A stretch of DNA of 64,000 nucleotides, from contig NC_068972.1 of assembly GCF_016808095.1 (NCBI RefSeq), positions 38,967,029 to 39,031,028 on the forward strand, given 5' to 3'. This document shows positions 1 through 13,904 of the stretch, piece by piece. The number at the start of each line of letters is the position of its first letter. The stretch's first letter is position 1. A program made the position numbers and the translations under genes. The stretch comes from Vigna angularis. Taxonomy: Eukaryota > Streptophyta > Magnoliopsida > Fabales > Fabaceae. The notes under the pieces were generated by a model. That model made no database searches and was not told where the DNA came from. It was given only the letters and a program-made list of their open reading frames with translations.

Positions 1-530
1 TACATCTCGTCAAATTATACATTTGGGTGTGCTTGTATTTTTCATGAAACATTTCTTAATAATTAGAAAATATTTTTTCTTTTTTATATTTTTATACTTA
101 GTGGCTTTTGTTTTAAGTATGTTTCAAAAAATTTGTTTCAGAAAGTATTTCATGTATTTCAGAAATTTTATTCTGAAAATTTATTTCGAAAATCGTACTC
201 TAAAAATTCTGTTCCAAAAATTATATATTTCAGAAATTTCAGAAAATTTGTTTCCAAAAAGTTTCCCAAACACGTTATCTCAAAGTTACTTCTAGGAAAG
301 ATCAAATGGTCATTTTGAGAAGAACGTGTGTTTTATCTTACTCCAATATCTCTGACTGTACTTCTAAAATTCTATTCTTAACTTTCTCAAATTTTATCAT
401 TATCTTACATTTCTAACTTTATAGAAAAATTTAATTTTAATTTTATCAAAATTTTAGAAAAATTTATTTATCAATATCCATATCCGATTATAAATCTATC
501 GGATCTCTATATTCGACTAACGTTTCTAAA

Positions 531-1055
531 ATTTTGTTTTTATTTAAATTTTAATAATTATTTAATTTAGTTTAATATTTTAATATAATTTAATATATTT
601 AAATATATTCAATGTAAATTTTAATATTATTTTTATTTTTATTATTTTTACTCTTATTTTATTATTATTTTTATTTTTTAATAAAACTATTATAAAAATA
701 TAAATCATATTTTAATAATTATTAAAATATAAAAATATAATAAATAATGTTATAATTTTTAATTAAATTAAATATTGATTAAATTTTAAATAAAAAACAA
801 AATTGATTTTCGATAACAAGTTTTTTGAAAATTTTTGTTTTTATTTACAATTTAATAATTATTTAATTTATTTTAATATTTTAATATAATTTAATATATT
901 TGAATATATTAAGTCAAATTTTATATTATTATTACTATTATTTTATTTTTATTTTTTTAATATAGCTATTATTATAATATAAATCATATTTTAATAATTA
1001 TTAAAATATAAAATTATATTAAATAATATTTAAATTTTAAATTAAATTAGAATTA
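531..1055. repeat. Diverged tandem duplication in AT-rich DNA
   Basis: Two AT-rich segments, about 531-780 and 831-1055, follow the same order of words (TTTTTATTTA, TTTAATAATTATTTAATTTA, then ATAAATCATATTTTAATAATTATTAAAATAT) at an offset of about 300 bp. They look like an old direct duplication. The first 1.06 kb of the window holds nothing else I can support; a short frame at 23-295 is low-complexity. Confidence 0.6.
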
Positions 1056-1061
1056 TTATTA

Positions 1062-1300
1062 AGGTGGTGTAGAGTGTTTTTAATAAGAAAGAGAAGAAAA
1101 TAAAAAGATATTTATTAAAATGTCTTTAATAAGAAAAAAAAGAAAGTTAAAAATGAAATTTTTAAAAAAATTAGAAGTGCAGGATGTCAGGAAGGTTAAA
1201 AATGAAATTTTTGAAAGTATAAGATGAGATGCTGGAGTTGTAGGATGAAACACTCTTTCAAAATTGGTGTGCATGAAGAAATTTTGGGGTGCAAGAAGGA
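1062..1300 (-). repeat. Probable terminus of a dispersed non-autonomous element
   Basis: The segment ends at about 1273-1290 with a motif (minus strand GCACCCCAAAATTTCTTCATGC) that recurs in similar form near 10512 and 45255 on the plus strand. Such shared ends suggest a dispersed transposon-derived repeat, but I could not define both termini or a target duplication. Confidence 0.3.
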
Positions 1301-1379
1301 TGAGTCAATCACACCCATAGGATTGGGCCTGACCCGTATTACCCAATCCAGAAGGAACTAGAGGTTGCAGAGAGGAGCT

Positions 1380-1551
1380 GAACAATACTGAACTTCCTGA
1401 ATCATCATTTGAAAATCTTGCTTCAGCCTCTCATCTTCCAACTATTGTTATTATTCTTTTCTTCAATTCCAGATTCCAGCTTTACTCATTCACAACACTC
1501 TTTAGGGCCCCAAAACCCATTTACTCACTCTTCATTGCATTGTCTTCAACA
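1380..1551 (+). other. Possible 5' UTR exon of the OTU gene
   Basis: This pyrimidine-rich, less AT-biased stretch ends in CAACAG followed by GTTTGC, a plausible donor site. It lies about 2 kb upstream of the first OTU coding exon. It contains an ATG frame with no recognisable product. A second candidate non-coding exon lies at about 2923-2966, between TTGCCAG and GTAAGT. Assignment to the OTU gene is inference from position and would need transcript evidence. Confidence 0.35.
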
Positions 1552-3572
1552 GGTTTGCTTTTCCTCACGCCTTGTCTTCTCCTCTCCATTGTTTTATATA
1601 TATTCCCTTTTCCTCTTTATGTTGTATCTGTTATACATAAATTGCAGTAATAAAAGTCATAGGGAATTTGAATTTTACATTAAATATTGTATTATACATA
1701 CTTAATTCCTGCTGATAGACCCATGCTATGAAAAAACTCATGTTAAATCGTGACATGTTTTAACCTGTGGATATTTTTTAATTGGTGTCATTTTAGTATT
1801 TTGGGTTGTTAATGATACTAACTGATATGGGTTCAATCAAGAAAAGAAGTGAAAGGGGTTCGAGTTTGATTAGAATAAATAGGAAAGTTCATGTGATTCT
1901 AATGTGAATATCTGAAAAGCCAAATGATAAATTTAGTGGATTTTGTCATTGGTACACAGCAAGCTGGATCCTAAAGCAACCTACACATATAACTTTTCAA
2001 ATTTTCAGGCGTTTGTTTACCAACTTCGAATAAGCTTGAATGATAATAACTTCTCTTCATATAAAGATGTACCTTTACTTTGTCTCAGAATGAAGTATTG
2101 AAGTCTTTTCGCCTGGAATGGTGTTGGTAAAAAGAGACTATAATTTCATGTTTAGCTTAGAAGGTTATATCTAATTGTTAAATGGACCCTTTTTAAGGAA
2201 GCATTTAAGTATGTCCAATTAGAGATTTCTGAAGATAATAGAATCTCAGCTGGAAAATTGGAGAAAAGAAGGAATGTAGGGTTTCAACAGATTCTTAACT
2301 TAATTGTGTTTCATAGTCTAAAGGATGGGAAAATGGCTAGTCTAAGATGCATTCAAAGATGGGAATAACATGGTTGATTCCTGTTTTCATTTAGTGCTAA
2401 TTTGGAAGGTGTTTGGAAGAGTTTCTATGGATCCTAGAAAATATCTTATGACTCCTATAACTTCTTTCTACCTTATTTCAGTAAGCTTCTCTCCATATTT
2501 TAAACCTTTAAGGAGAAGCACATCAAAGTAAGATACTTTTAGCTTATCCTGATAGGCGTTACATTCTAATTTATGACAAAAGCTTTTGTGTAATAACACC
2601 TCATTGAATAAGTACTTGGTTAAACAGTTTACCCAGATGCATCCTTAGTTTTTCTTTTAACAGAATACTAGATACTTAAAATTGTATATAAATGGTGTAT
2701 TGTGCCATGATATGGATTGACGTGAATGGTAAGGAATGAAAATGTGAAACTAACTTCTAATCTGTCGTACATTTTTTTCTTTTAAATTTAGAAATTAAAT
2801 CCTGGGAGTTAGGCTGGTTATTCCCCTGTGTTCGTGGTGTGAGAAACATTATACACTTTAAACATTTGAGCCTTCCAGATGTTTAGATTGACCCTTATTT
2901 TTATGAAATCTCTTGCTTGCCAGTGCCATGGGTCCATGGCAGCCACCCAAACACTTGATAGAATGTAAGTAATCCTTCGATTTTGTCAAAGAGAATAGTT
3001 GATGTGTAATGATATTGAAATTGAACTTTTAACACAAGAATTTACTGGAAATCAAATGGAAAGAATAAATAGAAGTGCCTCTATAAGGAGTCTTTGAGTA
3101 CATACATGCTAAAAAACGAAAAAAATATGGTCTTTGTTCATATCAATCTATCTTTTGAAATGTGAGTTATCTTATTGAGTGTGATTTGGACTAATCCTGC
3201 TGTCAGTTAGCTTTTTATACATTGATCTGGCATTTTCATGAACTTCAGATCAACAAGTTACTAACCTCTATCTAAAATTACACGTGTACATTTAAAATAA
3301 TATTTATGCTTTGGTTGTCAGCTTCCGACACTGTGTGAAATCTTGGCCATGGACTAAGCGAAAAATTATATTTATGCAATTTTATAATAATTTTCTAGTG
3401 ACATGGATTTTATGAACGCATTGTCTTGAGAATTAAGCTAGGAGCTAGCATATAATATTGGGTTATGGGAATATTAATGCTAATTCATATATTCATAGTA
3501 GTAACGTTCTCTGGCCAGATTAAAAAAATTAATTCTGATGAAAAATAGTAATGTTACCTGGAAGAGTTTCTG

Positions 3573-5896
3573 ATGAATATGGTTGACTTTTATTCAGGCA
3601 ATGTAAACATGAGTGTTTGCTTTTCTACTAGTCAATCTTCAATAAATGCTGTTGTCCTGAAAGGTCGTTCTCCACTGCTGATGAGCAGTAACATTCATGG
3701 ACTTTGGTCCCGCGGAATATCCTCTTCACTTCCTTCTAGTTCATTTCCTGGGGAGTCAGAGATAAATCATGATTTTTCTGTTTGCACAAAATTGTCTTGT
3801 TCAACGGTTATGGGCCAAACAATTAGAGGAGGCTTCCTTCGATCATGCTGCTCCAAGCAAAGGGGAAATACTCGATTCTTTAGTTCTGTAGTACCTCGGA
3901 AGAGGTATCATGAAATTTCACTGGCATGCCAAAGTATGAATATGAGGCTTTTGTTACCCAAACAAAAATTGCTGCACAAAGTTAAGTGTAATTTTGGTCC
4001 AGTAAGTCGGCTGCGGGGATGTGCTTCAGTTGGCTTGATTTTTGGGTTACTTGTATGTAGTTCTAGTAGTGAGCCTGCTCATGCCGAATCACATTCTGAA
4101 AATGAAAATAGGAAAGATGACTGCAACGACTATGAGTCAAATGTTAAATTCTCACATGGGAAGAAAGTTTATAGTGACTATTCTGTAATTGGTGAGATGT
4201 ACTTTCTGTTAAAACTCCAGAAGATACATTACACATACAAGTCTATTCATATGCATAAATATTGAGCAAATAGATGTAGATAAGAACCTATGCATTTGTA
4301 TGTAATAACTGCAATATTTACTAAGCTTATGGTTTTGAGCAGGAATACCAGGGGATGGAAGGTGTTTATTCCGCTCTGTTGCTCGAGGGGCCTGTTTGAG
4401 GTCTGGAAAGCCTCCTCCTAGTGAAAGCATCCAAAGGGAGCTGGCGGATGATTTACGAGCCAGAGTATGTTTTATGTATCTCTGTGCATCATTGTAACAA
4501 GTTTAAAACATCACCTTCCTCCTGACTTCCTTGAAACTAAACTAATTGGAAAAACACACAGGCACAGTATTGCCAACAATTTAAAGGGATTACCGAGATT
4601 ATATCAATTGCTGATGGATCACGATTTCAAATTATTCCTATAGTAACTTCCTAATAAAGCGGTTGAAGTTATCCGGTCACTACTTTACCTCAGCTCATGC
4701 TCTTGATTTTTGTCTTTCATTTTTCAGGTTGCTGATGAGTTTGTCAAAAGAAGGGAAGAAACTGAATGGTGAGTTCTCGTATTGGATACCTGTATCATTC
4801 TGATGATTCCATTGTTTGATCGACAATTTTATCAATACAGTTCTTTCAATCTGTTTTCCCCTCATAACATGTAAACAGCTAAAAATACAATAGAATGTTT
4901 GAGACATCACAATAACTGTTTCTACTGTTAATAAAACATTAAATTTATTTTCAATCTTCATGTTCTGCCCTCAAAATATGCTTTGGTATAAACAAATTCT
5001 CTCCTTGCTTTTTATTTTTATTAAAACTACTAGAAATGAACCGAGCCTAACTCAGCTCTAACGGTTAGCTCTGGTGGAAATAACTTCTGAACCGTTATGA
5101 AAAATAGCATGACCATATATCTCGACTCAACGTGGGACATCTGAGCAGTTAACACTCCTCACATCCATGATGGACATTTGGAGTCTAAAATTTGTAGGAC
5201 TGGATATTTGTTGGTACAACATAAAATTGATTGGTCTTGATTGAAATGAACAAAACATAACTCAAATCCAAAAGCTAGCCTAAGGAGTAGTTTACCTATA
5301 TTCTAACTTATAGTGGACATCCTAAAATCGGCAGGAGAAAATTGTCATTTTAAGTTGATCTCAAACATCAATTTAGTTTATTTTTTTATTTTGTTCTTCT
5401 ACTAGTATATCTTATACCACACTTGGAGGAATGTATTAAACTTGAACCAAACTCTATGTATTAAACTTTGTGAATAATGATGAAATCGATGATTGATTAT
5501 TTACTAATAAACATAGTTCTCCCATGAAATCTTCAGGTTTATTGAAGGTGATTTTGATACATATATTTCACACATAAGGAAGCCTCACGTGTGGGGAGGT
5601 GAACCAGAATTGTTCATTGCATCACATGTTTTGCAGTAAGTCTCTCTTCCTTTTGGGCAAGTGAATTCATATGCAGTCATTCACTATACACAGTTAATGT
5701 TAATATAGGAGGGCCATTTTCCAGGATGCCTATCACTGTATACATGTATGATAAGGAGGCTGGTGGCTTGATATCAATTGCCGAGTATGGCCAAGAATAC
5801 GGCAAAGAAAACCCAATTAGAGTTCTCTACCACGGGTTTGGTCATTATGATGCCCTTGATATCCCTACAAGGAAGGGTCCTAAGCCACGTCTGTAG
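3573..5896 (+). CDS. OTU-domain cysteine protease (deubiquitinase, OTU4-like)
   Basis: Spliced CDS of five exons: 3573-4191, 4343-4464, 4728-4768, 5537-5635 and 5725-5896. All introns are GT-AG and the exons sum to 1053 nt (350 aa). The first 206 residues are variable and basic/Ser-rich, with one hydrophobic segment (about 149-163) followed by an AHA motif, resembling a membrane or organelle-targeting region. The OTU domain follows: residues 210-214 GDGRC hold the predicted catalytic Asp211 and Cys214, and GHYDAL near the C-terminus holds the predicted catalytic His334. OTU proteases of this type hydrolyse ubiquitin isopeptide bonds. The layout of a long N-terminal extension plus a C-terminal OTU domain matches the plant OTU4 group. 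Met1 is the first in frame; Met13 at 3609 is an alternative start. Its substrate and location cannot be read from sequence. Confidence 0.9.
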
Positions 5897-7740
5897 CATT
5901 TCATATTCAAAAAGTGACAGATTAAAGCCTGTATTGGTTTCCTTTAGTAACATTTACTAAGGTCATTCATAGGTTCAGTTTCCCAAAAACCTTATGCCTT
6001 TCAGATCTTGAAGGCCACAGGTTCCATGGCCAAAGTGAACAATGAGTCCCTCTTGACTTCAGGGGACCTTAACCTTAAAGGTTCAAAGTTCAAACTATCT
6101 ACTAACTTTTGTGAACCCTTTCTGTGAAAGGTAAATAATGGTATCCCCTTAAGTCTGAGTTCACCACCATTGCTTCCATTGAGAAAATATATGCAATGTC
6201 TGATAAAGCTGGAAGTTGGTGCAATTATTGAGATGTTATGGATTCCATGTATGTGGTGTAAGTTATGTTCAGGGATCTAATGTTTAATTTTTACATAACT
6301 AAACTTCTTTGTTTACCTTTTCATCTATTGTGCACTTTTCAAGTCAAATCTGTGAACCAATGTCATATCTTCTGTTTAGAACTAGAACTAGAATATAAAA
6401 GCAAGAGTATACACTTTTGTAATAATTTAATACTATATAATTTCTTTTATATGAAATAATTTACAAAACAGAATATGTTGGGAAAATTTTCATAGAAAAA
6501 TTTAAATTTTTCTATAATATTCAACTTTTTATGTTGTCTTTATCACATGACAATAATTCTAGTGATTTTCATACTATGTTACGTATGAGGCACCCAGTTT
6601 TTCTACTTGTCCATTTTTTAGAATTGATTTTTTTCAGTGTTTTGTATTTATTTTCTTTTTGCAATTGTTTTTCTATCCTTCTCAGTAATTGTCAACCAAG
6701 GTGAACTTATTTTTAATAAATCAGAAAGTACACTCTTTATTATTTATATTAGCCTAAAACAAATACAAATGGAAATAGAAGTAAATTAAATTCATTTAAA
6801 TTAATTTTATTATTCTTTATATGATTCTATCAAGTTTCAATAACACGTATTTACATAACCTATTTAAATTTGTGTATATATTATTAGTGATATATTCAAT
6901 TTTATTTATATTAATAGTATTATAAAATAACATCACTATCTTTTAAATACATTAAATATTACATGGAGACATTATTTGAGAAACTTGAGATGAAATAGAG
7001 GGTGAGTTTTATTAATTGGAAAAATAAAAAGGTGGGATATTTATTACAGTCGAAAAAGAGGGCAAGGGTGCCAAATACAATTTGATTAAAACTTGAAGTA
7101 TATGAAATAGTTTTATTTAAGAAAAATTAATTTATTTAAGAGAATACTAATTTACTTAACCGACAATGAAAACTAGTTTGATAAAGCAAATATATAAAAT
7201 CTTTTTCTTAATAATGGAAAAGTCATTATCAATGTTTAATAAAAAAAATAATTCATTATTGATATATTTTTATACTATTGAACCATAAAGTATTTTAAAT
7301 CAAATACATAATTAAAAAGTATGTATATTCAAATAGTTGTTATAGATATTCTTTTTAATAATGTAATAATTTTGTTTAAGACCCATTTTATATAATTGTT
7401 CCACTTAGATATTGAATTTTTTGTACTTTGCCATATTATAAATTTTAATATATTTCAAAATATAAACATTAATATATTTTAAAGATAAATATAAAAAATT
7501 CAATAAAATTTAAATTTAAATAAAACACATAAATGAAGAAAAATATATTTAAATAATATTTAAATCTAAAATATTTTTACATTAATTTGGTAATAATGCA
7601 ACACCATTCATTTAAGAACTAAATTGCTATTTAAATGTGTAATAAAAGACTAAATGAAACCTAAAATGTGATACATCTTTGATTGATAATTTAAATAGTC
7701 TCCATAGGATTTATCATTTACCCATGTTGAAGGGTTTTAT
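5897..7740. other. OTU 3' UTR and AT-rich intergenic DNA
   Basis: The first few hundred bases after the OTU stop are less AT-rich and probably include the 3' UTR. The rest is AT-rich with no supported gene. A perfect 24 bp palindrome at about 6492-6515 (ATAGAAAAATTT and its complement) is the only structure noted. Confidence 0.5.
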
Positions 7741-10700
7741 CTTTCATGAAAAGTAACAAAAGAAGTGGTGGAGAAGCAACGGCATAGAAGCAAGTGCACC
7801 ATCACGTGTGTGTGTCTGCCTCCATACAAACACCACCTTTACACTTTAATTATTTTTCAGGTCCCTTTTCTCTACTTTATTTACACTTTTTGGCTAACTT
7901 TTTCTTTACATAAACATACACATATTATCCCCTACTTAAAATATCCCCATAACCTATTACCCCCTACTTATAATATCCCTAATCAAATTATTAATCAAAT
8001 TATGGACAAAAAACATAATGGAAATGCCTAATTTGGTTTCACAATTAATGAAATTCATAACAAATTAGGGTAAGTTTGTTCTTCTTTAATTTTTCAATAT
8101 AATAAAGTCAATTTTTGAGTGGAATTTTCAGAAAAAAAAAAATACTAAAATTCGATATCAATAAGTTAAAAGCAACTTTATATAAAAAATTATAATATCC
8201 CTGTTAATCTAAAATCTTAAAAATATAGATTTATCAGTCTTTTTTATTTGTATATCATTCATCTTACTCTTTTATTATTCAATACGAAACTTTTAATTCA
8301 TTTTAAATTTCTAATCATTTTTACTTGTTACATGTTTTTGTATAATATGTTTATTTTAAAACAAATAAGTTTTTTATTTTTCAAGAAGTAAATTTTTTTA
8401 TTTCTCAAGTTACTTTCTTAAAATATTTATTTTAAAAACAAATTTTAAGTTGAAGCAAATTAATTTGAAAGTTTTAAAAACTTATATATAAGTCTAAATT
8501 TCATATTAAATAGAAAAAAGATTTAAAAATGATATATAAAAAATATTTATAAACTTATTATATTAAAACTTTTGAAACTGTAGTATCAATTCCTTGAGTT
8601 TAACTTGGGTCGTTATTATCGAATCTCTCGAATTCCTTTAAAAATAGCCATGAAAAATAATACTATTATTCTCCTAATATATAAGAGAATTCATATTAGT
8701 GCCACGAAACCTAAAGAAAAAAAATATTATTCACACATTTAAAGACTAAATAAAAAATTTGAAGTTATATTATTAAGGAGTAAAATGAATGTTTAGAAAG
8801 TTTATGGAAATTAAAAAGATGGGATCAGATTCTATGGAAAGTCTAATAAAGTGATAAGGATGAAAATTCTTTACCATTTTCCTTTTGGAATAAAATGATC
8901 TTAATTTTACGTCATAAGGGAATCAAAGAGAAATGTTGCATAATTCTGTTCTATAATATTCTTCGTACTCATGAGATCGATTTTGTTCCATAATTGACAT
9001 CACTGATCATCATCAACATTCATAACGACAGATACAGATTGAATTGAATCTATGCATTATGTCATGTCTCCTCTTTCTCACCAAAACAAAACAAAACGAA
9101 TATAAAAATGCTTTTTTATTTCTTACACAATAAGGAGAATATATGAGGTTTTATTTATTTTTAAAATTTAAATTTTTGTTATGATTTTGTTTAAATATGT
9201 TTTAGATTATGAATCTACAAATACTAGATGTGTATCAGATTCCACATGAATTTAATACATTAATACACTTATTTTAAAATAATAAAATACAACATTTAAT
9301 ATATTTATATTAAAAATATATAAAATACTTATAAATATGATAAATATATAATTTTTATTATGTGAATACAAATTAAAATCACACGTTTTAAATGTTGTTA
9401 AAATAAAAATTATAATTATATTTATTATAAAAAGTATTACTATTTATAGATTATATATAAATATCGAATATGAATATGTATTAAATACGGACAAATTGAA
9501 TTTATTATAGGTTTTAAAAAATTGGAAAAATAAATATATTTATATTGTCATTCATCTTAACTCTAAAATGTGAAATTATTGTTGTATAAGAGAAAAAAAT
9601 ATTTATATATTTCCTAGTTTACTGAAATGTTTTTTTTTAAGAATAAAACAATCACTATAACATTATTCTATGTGATGCTGCTAGTTATACTATTCCATGA
9701 ATAATTGTTCAAAAAGCACGACAATAATGCTTTATTTGCATATATGTCTCGTTGACATTGTGGTTACAGGAGTTATCAAAAGAAAGATTATGACAGTAGA
9801 ATGTAGTTACATCAAATTTTGATGCTATTAAAATAATGATGTTCAATATATATACCATGTATGTATATTAATTATTGATGTTATTAAAACAGAAAACTAA
9901 AGAGAAATGGTGTAATAAGTTCTACTACTTTTTTTTAATTGTTATTTTCTCGTTTTTTCTTAAATACATAATATTAATTCTCTTCCACTTTATCATTTTT
10001 ATTCTACTCTACCAAACTCGTAATATATTTTTGAGAGTGTTTTAGTTAATTTATTTTTTAAAAAAATCGAATACAAATACCATTTAGTTTTAAATTTGAT
10101 ATTAAAATTTCTTGAGATTTGAAAGTGAATTAATATCTTATAGTTTATACTCTTTATTTAGCTACCAGATGCCCTCTTTTCCTTGTCTTTTTTTTTCTTC
10201 TTCTAGTACTTGATTCATTTTAATAAATATTTCTTTTATAATTAAAATTTATAATAAATAAATGGGTTAATTAAATTTTAAGTTTAAATTTAGGGTTTAG
10301 ATTTTTTTTTTCTATTAAAGCATCCTAAATTTATATATTTCTTTATGTGAGGAATATTTTGATGACACATGTAGTTGATATGTGAATTATTAACAAAAGT
10401 TGATATAGGGTGCTATTCCTTAACATTTCACTAATTTTTTTTATCGTAAAACTCATATGTGAAGTTGATGATCGCTATTGACGGTGCACTCAGTTTAAGG
10501 GCTTTCTTCCTGCACCCCAAAGTTTTCTTTTTTCACCTCTCAAATTTTTTAAATCCCAATAATAACCTGTTTTGACTTTGACTTTGATCGGGTAAAAACA
10601 TAATTATCCTCTCTCTCTTTATTTATTCACTCAAAAACACCCCTACCCTTATATTTAATTTAATGTTGCATTCATCCTTTACACTCTCTCCCTAAAAAAA

Positions 10701-12042
10701 CCCTTCGAATTTGTGAATTTCCATAAAATCCTTCCTTTTTGTATCAACTTCACGAACCTTCATCTTCGCACAACATATCCTAAAGAGGCCAATTTCATTT
10801 TTTTTTTACTTCTGTATTGATTATTAATTAGGAAATAATTTGGGATGAAGGAATTTGAAATCTAAGGGTTTAGATGGTTAATTTTGGTTGATAACTGAAA
10901 CAAATTTAGAAATTCATAGTAGGAGATGAGATATGTGAAACAAAACATCCCAAATTTCAAAACCAGATTTTGAAAAAACACCAAATTTCAAAATTAGGTT
11001 TAAAAAAACACTAAATCCAAGACATTCTTAAATTGAATTTTCAAATCCGAGATACTTGTACACTAAATTTTATAAAATTAGGTATGTTGGAAATTCAATA
11101 TATTGTTATATCCGAATTTCAAAATCTAATACATATTACACTGAATTTCTAAATTCGGACATTTATATATTGGATTTTGAAATGCAACATTTACACTAAA
11201 TAAAATTTTAAATCATGCAAACTGGATTTCAAAAAATAATAAATAATTATGAAAAACTTGAAAAAGACATTGAAAATGAAGAAGAAGGAAGTAAATATCT
11301 CTAAGCTCCAACCAAAACAATGAAATGGGATATAAAGTAAGTAAAGCAGGCCAACAGTAAATACGATATTACCTAATTAATTTATTAATTTAAATATATA
11401 TTCTATAGGATTATAATGGAGTGATATTTGGAGGTATAGGAAGAAAAATAGGATACAGAAAGAAAGTTGCTCAGTTGAAGGGCCATAAAAGGCCCAATTA
11501 GTAAAAAAGAAACTCAAAAGAGTTTCAATATAAATAACTTTTTTAAATGAAAAAAATTGGAAACAAACGCAAAATTTTATGGAACTGATGGATCGGAACT
11601 TCTATATATGTAAATTATAATATAAATATTTTTTTTTTCAATTTTAGTTTCAATATTTTTTTATATCTATTTTGGCATCCCCTGTAATTGGAAGAGTTAA
11701 TTGCTAATTGGAAAAGAGTAGAAGAGTTGTTGATAATTGATTTATTGTAATAAAACATATGTACGAAGGTATGCTGATTTTCTTTAATCAGTTCTAGTTT
11801 TATATTTATTTCTTAACAATTTAACGCATATTTCATAAACAAAAATATGATCTTATAAGGTTAAAAATCATATCAAAATCACTATAATCTCCTGCAAACA
11901 ACCAGAATAGACAGATAACATGTCAAGGTCAGCTAACTAATATATTCTTAATATATGAAAATAAAATTCTTAGGTACATCCAAATATTCTTTTCATACAT
12001 GTCTCTAAAATTAAAATTAGTATCTCTCTAAGAATAAACGAG

Positions 12043-12046
<4 letters not shown>
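7741..12046. other. AT-rich intergenic region, no gene supported
   Basis: Long A/T-rich tract with only short, low-complexity frames. A frame at 7765-8031 has no recognisable domain. Near 10500-10750 lies a C/T-rich stretch beginning with the GCACCCCAAAG motif, shared in similar form with about 1280 and 45255, probably a transposon terminus. From 10920 to 11230 there are repeated short phrases around AAATTTCAAAAT, a degenerate local repeat. Confidence 0.5.

Positions 12047-12096
<50 letters not shown>
12047..12096. repeat. (TA)n microsatellite
   Basis: About 25 uninterrupted TA units. Its presence creates spurious Ile-Tyr reading frames on both strands. Confidence 0.95.
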
Positions 12097-12102
<6 letters not shown>

Positions 12103-12879
12103 GATGATATTCTATTATTATCTCTAAAAATAGTACACATTCCATTACTAAAAGCGAACCGTTTGGTCCGAATTTTTCAAGGGCATCTGTTAAGGAGGAA
12201 AATCCATTTCTCCACTTTATTTTTATTTTTAGGAAGTTTAACAAAAGATTAAAAAGGATATTTTGTTTTTTTTTAAACAAAGTTGAATTTAGATGATCAG
12301 AGCATTTCCAATAGAAAATGTTTAACACATGTATCATAAATATTTATAGTTGTTTTAAAACAAAATTTAATATTGGAAAAAATGTAAGTGTTATTTGAAA
12401 CATAAATGGACCATAAAAGTAATTATTATTCGAAGAACATGACTGACTGGACCATGAAAGTAATTATTTTATTCTTGTAATATCAAAACCTTCTATATGA
12501 AGAAACAAATGAATCACCAATATGAAAGCATAAACAGACCAAAATGTAAGAGCATATCGAAACGAAGAACATGACAAACAGATAAAAAAATCATAACAAA
12601 ATAAATAAATAAATAAATAAAAAACAAACAGCTGGACTCCAACATTAAAGATTTATAACATTGTGAGGATAACATACATAATACTCAATGTAAAAAAAAA
12701 AGAAAAATTCTACATCTTTCCCACCTCATTCTTTTTCTTCTAGATGTGTCTATATCTTTTGTAGTGTATTGTAAAATCCATTCAATTTAATACTAATATT
12801 ATTATTATAATTTATTGTAAAATTAGTCATCTCTTAAAATTATGAAAAATAAATAAATTAATCAGATGTATTCATTGTT

Positions 12880-13904
12880 TACCATGTGTTTCGGATGTGT
12901 AGGGCTGTGCTGTTCCGAACTTTCAAGTTCTCCTGCAATCTTGTATCAGTGGCGGATCTTCTTCTCGAGCTTTGACTCTCCTCTTGATCCGGAGGGGTGG
13001 AGACCTACAAAAGATTCTCCGATGCCAAAGTCAGTTTCAGAGCAATGGCTTTTCTCAGGGAATAGCAATAAATGTGCATTCAATGTAACCCATCTACCAC
13101 TCACCGTGAACCTGTATTTATAGTTTTCGCTATGGGCTTGAGATTAGTGAAAAGTTAATCACGACCCAACAGCCCAATAGCTTCTAATTTCTACTTACCT
13201 CCAAACCAGGTTAATTTACTTAAGCCACAATGATTAGTGATTTGGCCGGTCAGTGTGATATGGGCGTCCGCCCAAGTGATACAGGCGTCCGCCTTACCTA
13301 TGGATGACTCGGGCACTAAATTGGGCGGACGGTCCTCTACGCGGGCGTCCGACATTCCCTGGTACCAGACGTTTCGTCTCTCAGCTTTTTCCTGTAGAAC
13401 ATTTTTTGTGAGTGTAGAAAGTGCGGGGCTGTCCTGTGGTGATGGAATTCCATGTGAGTTCTTCAAAGTTTCTCTTACAAACAGAGGTTGTGCCCATTTG
13501 GGCAGAAGGGCCCTTATCCCTTTGGGCGACGTGGGCACCGAGACGGGCGGACGGCCTTATTCGTGGGCGTCCTTACATACGATGCCCGACACTTGCTAGT
13601 GTAGGAGAGTTTATACGGAGTCTAGGTTTAATCCGTATCTATTTGGGCGGTCGAGCATTTAGCTCTTTGGGTGACGTGGGCATCGAAATGGGCGGACGAT
13701 GCTAGGTCAGCTTGGTCGAACCTTCCGCTTTGATGTATGAGCACCTTTATCACGATTGTGTATAGGCATTGTCGTTTTACAGTTGGGCGGACGAGCATTT
13801 ATCCCTCTGGGTGTGGCGTGGGCGCCGAACCGGGCGAACGGCCTTTCTTATGGGCGTCCTTTGTATGGCGCCCGGCACTCCCTGGTACATCATGAATCTC
13901 AACA
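12880..13904 (-). mobile_element. LTR-type retrotransposon fragment (solo or truncated LTR)
   Basis: This block is clearly richer in GC than its flanks. Read on the minus strand it ends at 13904 with a TGTTGAGATTC start. It has a TATA-like TATAAATACAGG at 13112-13123, followed by a segment (about 12991-13034) whose word order ACCTACAAAAGATTCTCCGATG...AAGTCAG is shared with another fragment at about 50271-50310. A promoter followed by this conserved downstream block is the layout of U3-R-U5 in an LTR. No coding domain and no 5 bp target duplication were found, so the exact left end is uncertain. Confidence 0.5.
13493..13890. repeat. Three diverged GC-rich repeat units
   Basis: Units starting near 13496, 13642 and 13783 (spacing about 145 bp) share GGGCGG or a close variant, a TTATCCCTTTGGG-like word, GACGTGGGC and a second GGGCGGACG. 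The first and third continue into GTGGGCGTCC and CCCG(G/A)CACT. They lie in the putative U3 part of the LTR fragment, and related words (GGGCGTCCGCC) occur upstream at 13262-13350. They look like tandem U3 repeats. Confidence 0.65.

Noticed and set aside
1409..1705. 98-residue frame as a protein-coding gene
   Set aside because: No conserved motif; it crosses a plausible donor site and is better explained as a possible 5' UTR exon.
7765..8031. 88-residue plus-strand frame
   Set aside because: Composition follows AT-rich intergenic DNA, with no family motif and no neighbouring exon.
12017..12337. 106-residue minus-strand frame beside the TA repeat
   Set aside because: A third of it is Ile-Tyr repeat; a short non-repeat part (FSSLTDALEKFGPNG) has no family I recognise.
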